Source: an uncultured bacterium
Lineage (GTDB): Bacteria > Patescibacteria > Microgenomatia > Levybacterales > UBA12049
Length of the DNA stretch: 18,149 nucleotides
Direction: 5' to 3'
Assembly: GCA_946885425.1 (NCBI GenBank)
Contig: CAMPGJ010000008.1
Coordinates: 1-18,149, forward strand
In this document: piece by piece, positions 1 through 5,270 of the stretch
Layout: every line of letters begins with the position of its first letter
How positions within the stretch are numbered: the stretch's first letter is position 1
Position numbers and translations under genes: made by a program
Notes under the pieces: generated by a model
Seen by the model: only the letters and a program-made list of their open reading frames with translations
What the model was told of the DNA's origin: nothing
Database searches by the model: none

Positions 1-348
1 GAATTAACCGTTCCAAAAACAGAGGCAACTGACCTGAAGGTTGAAGATACAAAAGTGGGTGAAGGAGAAGAGGTAGAAAGCGGTGACACTATTGTTATCC
101 ATTATAAAGGTACACTCACTGATGGAACAAAATTTGACAGCTCATATGACCGTGGTGAGCCTTATGAAACACAAATAGGAGTCGGTCAGGTAATTCAAGG
201 ATGGGATTTGGGAGTTGTCGGAATGAAAATTGGCGGAAAGAGAAAACTCACTATTCCGCCATCACTAGGATATGGGGAACAAGGTAGCGGAGCAATCCCT
301 CCGAATTCCACCCTCATCTTTGAAGTTGAACTGATAGATATAAAATAG
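1..348 (+). CDS. FKBP-type peptidyl-prolyl cis-trans isomerase (5' end outside window)
   Basis: The reading frame is open from base 1, so the gene begins before the window; 115 residues and a TAG stop are visible. The last ~95 residues form one complete FKBP domain: [15 protein letters not shown] near the start, then QVIQGWD with the pocket tryptophan, [13 protein letters not shown] near the end, and the closing strand [10 protein letters not shown]. These cover the usual aromatic pocket (Y, F, D, V-I, W, Y, F). FKBPs catalyse cis-trans isomerisation of X-Pro bonds and assist folding. The visible N-terminal part is acidic, polar linker ([20 protein letters not shown]), which suggests a tethered or exported protein with a signal or membrane anchor upstream, but that part is not seen. 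A GTG at base 55 is probably not the start because the frame continues upstream. A strong hairpin terminator follows at 507-542. Confidence 0.93.
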   Translation, partial: ELTVPKTEATDLKVEDTKVGEGEEVESGDTIVIHYKGTLTDGTKFDSSYDRGEPYETQIGVGQVIQGWDLGVVGMKIGGKRKLTIPPSLGYGEQGSGAIPPNSTLIFEVELIDIK

Positions 349-363
349 CACCTTCCAAGCTAA

Positions 364-490
364 AATTGCAAATTCAAAGAATCAAATCACAATAAATTCT
401 ATTGTTCAAAATGCTTAAATTCAAAACGTTTTAAATTTGGTTATTATGATTTGCGATTTATTTGGAGCTTATAATTCTGAATTTGTAATT
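364..490. repeat. AT-rich palindromic intergenic element, copy A (CAAAACGTTTT core)
   Basis: Imperfect 127-bp palindrome centred at 427/428. The centre AAATTCAAAAC/GTTTTAAATTT pairs with one mismatch. The outer ends also pair: 364-382 (AATTGCAAATTCAAAGAAT) is nearly the reverse complement of 474-490. It starts 15 bases after the FKBP stop. The same core recurs at 5984-5991 and 9517-9532. Function is unknown; it could act in RNA as a long hairpin at the 3' end of the FKBP transcript. Confidence 0.7.
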
Positions 491-506
491 TTTTTTACAA
501 ACTAAA

Positions 507-542
507 AATAATACCCTCTGCGTTGCGCATAAGGGTATTATT
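507..542. terminator. Bidirectional intrinsic terminator between convergent genes
   Basis: Perfect 11-bp stem, 507-517 (AATAATACCCT) with 532-542 (AGGGTATTATT), with a smaller TGCG-TTG-CGCA hairpin inside the loop (519-529). T-rich sequence flanks both sides. It lies between the FKBP gene (+) and the DUF378 gene (-), so it can serve both. Confidence 0.8.
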
Positions 543-566
543 CAATTTTACGTAAAATTTGGTTTA

Positions 567-791
567 CTATTTGCCTCCACAAACTTTGCAATCACCTTTG
601 TGAGTAAATAATATATAAAGCGCTGATACACCAACTAATGTTTCCAATACCTCAGGTACTACATCAAAACTTCCGAAAACTAAGTCGATTAGGTCATAAT
701 CAGCACCCAAAAACCCGATCAAACCCCAGTTAATACCTCCGATGATAAGTAAAGAAAATGAAACGATATGTAATAATTTTTTTGTATTCAT
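567..791 (-). CDS. DUF378 small membrane protein
   Basis: 74 residues. It matches the DUF378 (YuzA-like) pattern: a first membrane helix with IIGGINWGLIGF (about residues 8-28), a short loop with DLIDLVFG, and a second helix ETLVGVSALYILF (about 50-63). The function of the family is not known. Unlike the simplest members it ends in a polar tail THKGDCKVCGGK with a Cys-x-x-Cys pair, which might bind a metal or be redox-active; this is inference. The start is supported by a GGTGAG Shine-Dalgarno-like sequence 7 bases upstream of the ATG. It has its own promoter (860-889) and a GC-rich structured leader, and it ends at a bidirectional terminator, so it is probably monocistronic. Confidence 0.87.
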   Translation of the reverse strand: MNTKKLLHIVSFSLLIIGGINWGLIGFLGADYDLIDLVFGSFDVVPEVLETLVGVSALYILFTHKGDCKVCGGK

Positions 792-800
792 AATTCAACT

Positions 801-848
801 CACCCCCCTTCGCTAAAGCTACGGAGGGGCAGGCCCCCCTCAGCTTTA
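801..848 (-). promoter_or_regulatory. Structured leader of the DUF378 gene with competing hairpins
   Basis: In the transcript, TAAAGCT (848-842) pairs with AGCTTTA (820-814), and inside it AGGGG (840-836) pairs with CCCCT (829-825). The same CCCCTCCG can instead pair with CGAAGGGG (812-805), with one mismatch, which would cover the G-rich Shine-Dalgarno region just before the ATG at 791. The two folds exclude each other. The sequence is GC-rich against an AT-rich background and may be a copy of a dispersed palindrome rather than a dedicated switch. Confidence 0.45.
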
Positions 849-859
849 CATCTATCTTC

Positions 860-889
860 AGTCTACTGAATATTTTTACATCGAGTCAA
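860..889 (-). promoter_or_regulatory. Sigma-70-like promoter of the DUF378 gene
   Basis: Reading the minus strand: -35 TTGACT (889-884), 18-base spacer, -10 TAGACT (865-860). Predicted start near 853 gives a leader of about 60 bases that includes the hairpins at 801-848. It is back to back with the promoter at 898-925. Confidence 0.5.
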
Positions 890-897
890 TAGCTTCT

Positions 898-925
898 TTG
901 AAGATATGCCTGAATAATGTATAAT
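898..925 (+). promoter_or_regulatory. Promoter giving a leaderless start at 933
   Basis: -35 TTGAAG (898-903), 16-base spacer, consensus -10 TATAAT (920-925). The ATG at 933 lies 7 bases after the -10, where transcription should start. There is no Shine-Dalgarno sequence. Confidence 0.65.
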
Positions 926-932
926 GCTTCAG

Positions 933-1544
933 ATGAAGAGTGTTTCCCTTCGAGAAGAATCAGGATTAGAAGATCAAGCCCTTCTTATTGCCGGAGAAAT
1001 ATTCGGTCTTATTGATAAATATACTAATGACAGTAATATTTCAAAATTTTTTTTGACTGATGAAATTGCAGACTCATGCTATGCGTTAGCCGGAGGATTT
1101 GCTGCGTTAGTTTATACGCCTCATCTCGAACCAGAAGAGATCCAAGATACACAGATTCTCTCTTTCCTTTATGCCTTAATTACCTACGGATTTAACATCT
1201 ATCTAAAAGAACGTTCTTTTCTTACCAACTCTTCCCCCTACTCGCTCCCTATAGATAAAAAGACAATCAAAAAAGTACAGAAGGCTACACTTCTACTCAC
1301 TTCCAAAGCAAAACTTGCATCTACTCCTCTGCTAAATACAATTATTGATATTATTCTTCAAAACATTACCGATCGCGTAGCCATGGAAGATTTCAGAATA
1401 AAAAAACACAGAGTAAACAAAAAGAAATTTCTTGCCTACAGCAAACTTTCACTCTATTGGGGCTACAACTTCGGCGAGCAGTTGCTCGTCAAGCGTAGAA
1501 CTACGCAGAACAGAAACGCCGAACTAATCAAAAGGAAAAGGTAA
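933..1544 (+). CDS. Unknown mostly helical protein with basic C-terminus
   Basis: 203 residues; I do not recognise the family. No signal peptide or clear membrane span is seen. The sequence is mostly amphipathic helix with a moderately hydrophobic middle (ALAGGFAALVYTPH, then ILSFLYALITYGFNIYL) and turns strongly basic after about residue 150 (FRIKKHRVNKKK, and a tail of KRRTTQNRNAELIKRKR). An earlier in-frame ATG at 924 overlaps the TATAAT box, so 933 is preferred; the message would then start at or next to the ATG. The last 25 or so codons overlap a strongly base-paired DNA element (1470-1523), so the basic tail may derive from an inserted palindrome. It is convergent with metK. Confidence 0.75.
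   Translation: MKSVSLREESGLEDQALLIAGEIFGLIDKYTNDSNISKFFLTDEIADSCYALAGGFAALVYTPHLEPEEIQDTQILSFLYALITYGFNIYLKERSFLTNSSPYSLPIDKKTIKKVQKATLLLTSKAKLASTPLLNTIIDIILQNITDRVAMEDFRIKKHRVNKKKFLAYSKLSLYWGYNFGEQLLVKRRTTQNRNAELIKRKR
1470..1523. repeat. Three-way-junction palindrome inside the 3' end of a gene
   Basis: TTCGGCG (1470-1476) pairs with CGCCGAA (1517-1523). Inside are two further perfect hairpins: GAGC-AGTT-GCTC (1476-1487) and GCGTAG-AA-CTACGC (1493-1506). Base 1476 can belong to only one of the stems. The unit is more GC-rich than the flanks and falls within the coding frame of the unknown gene 933-1544. Confidence 0.6.
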
Positions 1545-1547
1545 ACT

Positions 1548-1594
1548 GAAAATTGAGAAATTGATATTGGATATTTGAAATCGGATATTAAACG
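1548..1594. repeat. Half-element of heptad words between convergent genes
   Basis: Read on the minus strand it starts CGTTT and continues in seven-base words: AATATCC, GATTTCA, AATATCC, AATATCA, ATTTCTC, AATTTTC. It resembles one arm of the palindromic elements at 364-490 and 9464-9587. It fills the gap between the 1544 stop and metK and includes the metK stop codon. Confidence 0.5.
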
Positions 1595-2700
1595 TTAACT
1601 ACCTTCTCCCAGGGAAAGCTGTCTCTGCCAAAGTGGCCGTAGGCACCAGTGGTACTGTAGATTGGGCGAGCAAGATCAAGAGTATCAATAATCTCCCTCA
1701 CTGATGTACCAATAAGCTTATCCTTGAAATCATGCAAGGCTTTTTCACTCACTGTAGCAGTTCCAAACGTATCAATAGTCTGCATAAGAGGAAGTGGCTG
1801 ACCGATAACATAAGCAAGCCCAACTTCACATTTTGTCGCAAGTCCTGCAGCAACAATATTTTTGGCAATATATCTTGCAGCATACGCTCCGCTGCGGTCA
1901 ACCTTACTCGGATCTTTACCACTGAACGCTCCTCCACCCACCCGGGCATAGCCACCATAGGTATCAACAACTATTTTGCGTCCAGTCAAACCTGCGTCTG
2001 ATTCTGGGCCGGGGATATGCCACAAGCCAGTACCATTAACGATAATATCCTTATCTTTTGGAAGTTCCAATTTATAATGATTCAATACTGGAGTAAATAT
2101 AGCTTTGATCACATCAACGCGTACCTCTTCAGCACTTTTTTTCTCATCGTGGGCAACTGCAGCGACAAGCTTCTCGATAGCAACAGGCTTACCTTCTTCA
2201 TAGCGTATAGTTACCTGTGATTTACCATCAGGGCGAAGCCACTTAAGTTCTTTTTTTTCACGAGCTTCATCAATTCGCTGAACCAATGCATGTGCCAATT
2301 TAATCGGCAGCGGCATAAATTCTGGCGTTTCATCACATGCATATCCGAACATCATGCCTTGGTCACCTGCCCCATCCTGGTCAACACCCATGGCAATTTC
2401 AGGTGATTGTTGGTGAATATCGTTTGTGAAAGATGACTCCTGACTGAATCCCCAAGCTGGAACCGTGTAACCTAGTCTCTCTACGACATCACGGGCAACT
2501 TTTTCATAATCTATTTGAGCGTTTGTTTTGATTTCACCAAAAAGACATATCTGATTCGCCCCAGCTACAGTCTCAATACCCGTACGGGATTGAGGATCCT
2601 GTGCAAGCGCCGCATCAACAAGAGCGTCACTTATCTGATCACAAACCTTGTCGGGGTGTCCTGCACAAACTGATTCTGATGTAAAAACAAAATTCTTCAT
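1588..2700 (-). CDS. metK: S-adenosylmethionine synthetase
   Basis: 370 residues, close to the usual 380-400. The enzyme makes S-adenosylmethionine from methionine and ATP. Visible signatures: SESVCAGHPDK near the N-terminus (catalytic His and Asp), GAGDQGMMFGYACDE in the middle, DAGLTGRKIVVDTYGG, and the phosphate-binding loop GGGAFSGKDPSKVDRSGAYAARY. The order and spacing fit an intact enzyme of the three-repeat MAT family. The ATG at 2700 gives the canonical N-terminus; there is no clear Shine-Dalgarno sequence, and a heptad-type repeat lies directly upstream. A SAM-type aptamer (2808-2914) and an intrinsic terminator (2751-2779) precede it on the same strand, so feedback attenuation by its product is the expected control. 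Confidence 0.97.
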   Translation of the reverse strand: MKNFVFTSESVCAGHPDKVCDQISDALVDAALAQDPQSRTGIETVAGANQICLFGEIKTNAQIDYEKVARDVVERLGYTVPAWGFSQESSFTNDIHQQSPEIAMGVDQDGAGDQGMMFGYACDETPEFMPLPIKLAHALVQRIDEAREKKELKWLRPDGKSQVTIRYEEGKPVAIEKLVAAVAHDEKKSAEEVRVDVIKAIFTPVLNHYKLELPKDKDIIVNGTGLWHIPGPESDAGLTGRKIVVDTYGGYARVGGGAFSGKDPSKVDRSGAYAARYIAKNIVAAGLATKCEVGLAYVIGQPLPLMQTIDTFGTATVSEKALHDFKDKLIGTSVREIIDTLDLARPIYSTTGAYGHFGRDSFPWEKVVNV

Positions 2701-2702
2701 AA

Positions 2703-2748
2703 GATTCGTGTAATTCGAGAATGTAATTCAATTCGAATTGATTCGTTT
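2703..2748. repeat. Heptad-word half-element upstream of metK
   Basis: Read on the minus strand it starts AAACG (2748-2744), then words based on AATTCGA, ATTGAAT, TACATTC, TCGAATT, ACACGAA, ending 2 bases before the metK ATG. It includes the palindrome CAATTCGAATTG (2729-2740). It lies between the attenuator U-tract and the start codon. Confidence 0.45.
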
Positions 2749-2750
2749 CC

Positions 2751-2779
2751 AAAAAAAATCTCTCACAAAGGTGAGAGAT
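2751..2779 (-). terminator. Intrinsic attenuator terminator before metK
   Basis: In the transcript a 9-bp perfect stem ATCTCTCAC (2779-2771) / GTGAGAGAT (2766-2758) with a 4-base loop CTTT, followed by eight U (2758-2751). It lies between the SAM-type aptamer and the metK start, so it would end transcription before the gene when the aptamer is occupied. Confidence 0.88.
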
Positions 2780-2807
2780 AAAAAATATTTTTACCCCTCT
2801 TGGGATC

Positions 2808-2914
2808 ACATTACTCCTATTTTGGAGTCTAGCACCCGTAACGACTACTGTAGGCTATAGCCTAATCCCGTCGAAGGGTTGCCGCCCCCCGCTCAACGGG
2901 GGAACTCTTAATGT
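2808..2914 (-). ncRNA. S-box-like SAM riboswitch aptamer (SAM-I clan, reduced P2)
   Basis: On the minus strand: ACATT (2914-2910) pairs with AAUGU (2812-2808) as P1, directly followed by AAGAG (2909-2905). A plain 6-bp P2 CCCCCG/CGGGGG (2902-2897 with 2891-2886) has a five-base loop. Then come the core GGCAACC (2883-2877), a P3 arm closed by CGAC/GTCG with the palindrome TAGGCTATAGCCTA at 2864-2851, the core GGUGCUA followed by GACUCC (2836-2824), and P4 ACUCC/GGAGU (2828-2824 with 2817-2813). AAGAG, GGCAACC and GGUGCUA-UCC are the conserved core of S-box (SAM-I clan) RNAs. P2 lacks the room for the kink-turn of classic SAM-I, so it may be closer to SAM-IV or SAM-I/IV variants. The position before metK, with a terminator in between, strongly supports SAM sensing. 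Confidence 0.8.
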
Positions 2915-2920
2915 TTTTAT

Positions 2921-2949
2921 ATTTAAACACAACAATATTTTTTTGGCAA
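2921..2949 (-). promoter_or_regulatory. Promoter of the metK leader
   Basis: Minus strand: -35 TTGCCA (2949-2944, 5/6), 17-base spacer, -10 TTAAAT (2926-2921, 4/6). Predicted start is near 2914, the first base of the aptamer's P1. Confidence 0.55.
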
Positions 2950-2961
2950 GAGGAAAAATAT

Positions 2962-3053
2962 ATCGTCATCGCGAACGACGTAGAAGTGTGGCGATCTCGT
3001 CCACAACTCATTTACTGACTAGATTGCTTTGTCATACTTCCTCGCAATGCGAT
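2962..3053. repeat. MITE-like dispersed palindrome
   Basis: A 92-bp imperfect inverted repeat. The left arm starts ATCGTCATCGCGA and runs to GGCGATCTCGT; the right arm runs from ACTAGATTGC to CCTCGCAATGCGAT. It resembles from memory the short dispersed repeats with ends like GTCATTGCGAG...GCAATCTC seen in many bacterial genomes. It lies between the stop of the membrane-protein gene (3064) and the metK promoter. No coding capacity is seen. Confidence 0.6.
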
Positions 3054-3063
3054 CTAAAACAAT

Positions 3064-4062
3064 CTATCTCTTCGCCTTCGACCTTTCCATCATCATTGCG
3101 TAATTAATCACTAACAGCATAAAGACATTTACAGTAAGACCAATGAGTTCATACCATTGAGAATGCATAAAGGCAAAAAACTCTGTCAGAAGAATGCTGA
3201 CTAATATGGCTATGCGGAAGAAGCGGTATGCTTCAGCTTTGGAAAAACGAAGAGCAGCCAAACCAATTAAAACGAAACTACCGGCAAGAACTGATGAATA
3301 TAACTGCCCCCATTCGCTAAAAGCTAATACCGGACGGGTGACAAATAGATTGGCTGATTCAAAAAAAGTTCTGAGTGTCTGGACAGCAAGAACAACGATA
3401 ATAGCATTGAGAACAAAACCTGAACGGGCTACTTTATAATACAAAACGGCCAATGCTATCTTAAACTTTGTATATACACTTACCTGTCGAGCTGTTGTTG
3501 TCTGCATGCGTGCCACAACCTGAATCAATAACATAACAACAGGATCTTTCTGATTACATTTTTTTAAGTATGATATCGCCCGCTTTTCTTCTTCAGGATC
3601 AAAATCATTCACCAATGATTCCTTAATCATCTCTATAGCATTAATCAAGTATTCTTTCTGAGAGACTTGCCGGTACCTGGGAATAAATCTGGATATCAGG
3701 AATAACAAAACAAAAATAATATAGATGAAGGCAACAGTCGGCTGAAAAAAATAATCATTGTCGCTGGTAATAAACTTCCCAAGCTCATCAATAAATGTAC
3801 CAAATCCTATACCACCCAAAATCGATGCTATATTTTTAGAAGTCTCCCCTAAAAAAGAAAGCAAGATAATAATGGCGCTTACCATAAAGAATCCACCAAA
3901 TAACATGTGCGCGATATGAAAATCACCTCCACCTAACTGAGGATATCCTGCTAATTTGAGAAAAATACGGATGGCAAATATACTGACTATCGCGGAGACA
4001 AAAAAGTTCTCCCTAAAATTATCAGCATCCAAATCTCTAATATAAAAATCCCGCAAAATCAT
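3064..4062 (-). CDS. Unknown polytopic membrane protein
   Basis: 332 residues from the ATG at 4062. An upstream in-frame start would add 13 residues, but a TATAAT box ends 7 bases before the 4062 ATG, so the shorter form is preferred. About eight hydrophobic segments can be seen: four in the first ~125 residues, then a soluble stretch (about 130-200: YRQVSQKEYLINAIEMIKES, EEEKRAISYLKKCNQ), then four more. Distinctive conserved-looking motifs are HIAHMLFGG (first half) and GFGTFIDELGKFIT followed by a DNDYFF turn; histidines and acids next to membrane spans could bind metal or ligand, but no function is known to me. Related-looking proteins with an H-x-x-H and a G-x-D-E motif occur in other bacteria; this is memory, not a search. 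It is divergent from the PH-like gene. Confidence 0.85.
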   Translation of the reverse strand: MILRDFYIRDLDADNFRENFFVSAIVSIFAIRIFLKLAGYPQLGGGDFHIAHMLFGGFFMVSAIIILLSFLGETSKNIASILGGIGFGTFIDELGKFITSDNDYFFQPTVAFIYIIFVLLFLISRFIPRYRQVSQKEYLINAIEMIKESLVNDFDPEEEKRAISYLKKCNQKDPVVMLLIQVVARMQTTTARQVSVYTKFKIALAVLYYKVARSGFVLNAIIVVLAVQTLRTFFESANLFVTRPVLAFSEWGQLYSSVLAGSFVLIGLAALRFSKAEAYRFFRIAILVSILLTEFFAFMHSQWYELIGLTVNVFMLLVINYAMMMERSKAKR

Positions 4063-4068
4063 ACGGCT

Positions 4069-4074
4069 ATTATA
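4069..4074 (-). promoter_or_regulatory. -10 box for the membrane-protein gene, leaderless arrangement
   Basis: Minus-strand TATAAT (4074-4069) ends 6 bases before the ATG at 4062. No convincing -35 is seen at 16-18 bases. Transcription should begin at the ATG. Confidence 0.5.
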
Positions 4075-4179
4075 TACTATTCTAAAAAGATATGGAGGCA
4101 AACTGCATGATGTCTTGTGCTTTTCTTACCATTGTCTCTTTTCCTTCTTGCTTTTAAAGCATATGGTACAAGTAATATA

Positions 4180-4629
4180 ATGCAATATAGTTCCCAGATA
4201 TTCCCTCCACCTAAAAAAGAACAGATACAAAAATTTGCAGAAGAAGAATCAAGAGTACTCTTCCAAGCAAAGAGCATCTTTCCGTTTAGCCTATTCCCTG
4301 ACAAAATCATTATCCATCCTGCTAGGGTAGATGTAATCATTGGTGAATTCTTCCAATCAAACTATACAAAAACATTCTTCATTGAAGATATTGGAGGGGT
4401 AGAAATAGTTACAACACCATTTATGGCAGCTGTCAAAATTTCAGGAAACAAAATGGGGCTTGACCCTATCATGATACGAAACTTCAAACGTAAAGATGCC
4501 ATAAAAATTAAAGAGATTATTGACGGCTTAATGGTTGCATATAAAAAAGAACATGAGCTAAAAGATATTAAGTCAGAAGAAGCAATTCCACATCTACAAC
4601 AAGCTGGGAAAATAGAGGAGAAAAAATAA
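4180..4629 (+). CDS. Small PH-like domain protein (bacterial PH type, tentative)
   Basis: 149 residues from the ATG at 4180. The central part (about residues 25-115) alternates short beta strands and ends in a helix: FPDKIIIHPARVDVIIGEFF, then FFIEDIGGVEIVTTPFMAAVKISG, then FKRKDAIKIKEIIDGLMVAYKKE. This pattern of strands, a conserved helix-preceding FKRKDA and a long final helix fits bacterial PH-like domains; it is a fold guess, not a firm family call. The tail is charged. The start is uncertain: the frame is open up to a GTG at 4117 with a hydrophobic stretch LFLPLSLFLLAF, while the best Shine-Dalgarno (GGAGG, 4094-4098) serves an ATG at 4107 in another frame that stops after 16 codons. 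Its stop lies 12 bases before the glycosylase gene, so the two are probably cotranscribed. Confidence 0.7.
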   Translation: MQYSSQIFPPPKKEQIQKFAEEESRVLFQAKSIFPFSLFPDKIIIHPARVDVIIGEFFQSNYTKTFFIEDIGGVEIVTTPFMAAVKISGNKMGLDPIMIRNFKRKDAIKIKEIIDGLMVAYKKEHELKDIKSEEAIPHLQQAGKIEEKK

Positions 4630-4641
4630 TTTACTAAACCC

Positions 4642-5211
4642 ATGGATAAGAAAAAAATATTAGATCAAATAAAATCTGAGCTCCTCAACAATACATCGCT
4701 TCCGCTCCGCGATACTGCAAATAACCTTGTATTTGGTGAAGGAAATCCTAACGCTAATCTTTATTTTCTAGGAGAAGCACCTGGCCGACGTGAGGACGAG
4801 ACAGGAAGACCTTTTGTCGGGCTTGCAGGAAGAATATTAGAAAATATGCTTGAAAGTATCAGTCTCACAAGAAAAGATGTATATATATCCAGTATCGTTC
4901 GTTACAGACCCCCAAAAAACCGTCCACCTAAGCCAAATGAAATTAAAGCATTTGCCTCTTCAGTAGTTAATGAAATAACAACTGTTAGTCCAAAACTTGT
5001 TATACCATTGGGCAGATTTGCTATGGAAAAATTTCTTCCAAATGAAAAGATCTCGCACGCGCACGGAAAAATCTACAATGTAATCTGGGAAGGGAAAAAA
5101 ATGACAATACTCCCCTTTTACCATCCTGCTGCTGCACTGCGAAGTACCAATGTAAAAAACTTGTTAGCTGAAGATTTTAAAAAGCTACCAGACCTTCTTA
5201 AAAAGATATAA
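4642..5211 (+). CDS. Uracil-DNA glycosylase, family 4-like, lacking Fe-S cysteines
   Basis: 189 residues, normal for family 4 (Udg4). These enzymes cut uracil out of DNA to start base excision repair. Motifs: VFGEGNPNANLYFLGEAPG (30-48) with E51-D52, GRPFVGLAG (55-63), RYRPPKNRPP (87-96), LGRFAMEKF (123-131) and the catalytic-region HPAAALR (161-167). The layout is that of Udg4, but the whole protein contains no cysteine. The four positions that normally bind the [4Fe-4S] cluster appear as N17 and L20 (the CxxCPL motif), Y88 (usually K-C-RPP) and F104. The active-site motifs are intact, so activity is likely without a cluster. It follows the PH-like gene by 12 bases; the next gene has its own promoter. 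Confidence 0.9.
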   Translation: MDKKKILDQIKSELLNNTSLPLRDTANNLVFGEGNPNANLYFLGEAPGRREDETGRPFVGLAGRILENMLESISLTRKDVYISSIVRYRPPKNRPPKPNEIKAFASSVVNEITTVSPKLVIPLGRFAMEKFLPNEKISHAHGKIYNVIWEGKKMTILPFYHPAAALRSTNVKNLLAEDFKKLPDLLKKI

Positions 5212-5234
5212 AATTCTTCCTTTAACAAGGACAG

Positions 5235-5264
5235 TTGCTATATTTTAAGAAAACGTTATATAAT
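5235..5264 (+). promoter_or_regulatory. Promoter giving a leaderless start at 5271
   Basis: -35 TTGCTA (5235-5240), 18-base spacer, perfect -10 TATAAT (5259-5264). The ATG at 5271 is 6 bases downstream, at the expected transcription start. Confidence 0.65.
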
Positions 5265-5270
5265 TTTCTT

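Noticed and set aside
55..57. GTG at 55 as the start of the FKBP gene
   Set aside because: The frame is open to base 1 and the upstream residues look like a linker of a longer protein.
924..932. Start of the unknown gene at the ATG at 924
   Set aside because: This ATG overlaps the TATAAT box (920-925), so it would be upstream of the transcription start.
1732..2220. Open frames on the plus strand opposite metK
   Set aside because: They are antisense shadows of a complete, well-conserved gene and have no family features.
5235..5270. Start of the membrane protein at the TTG at 5235
   Set aside because: The TTG belongs to the -35 box, and the signal peptide begins properly at 5271.
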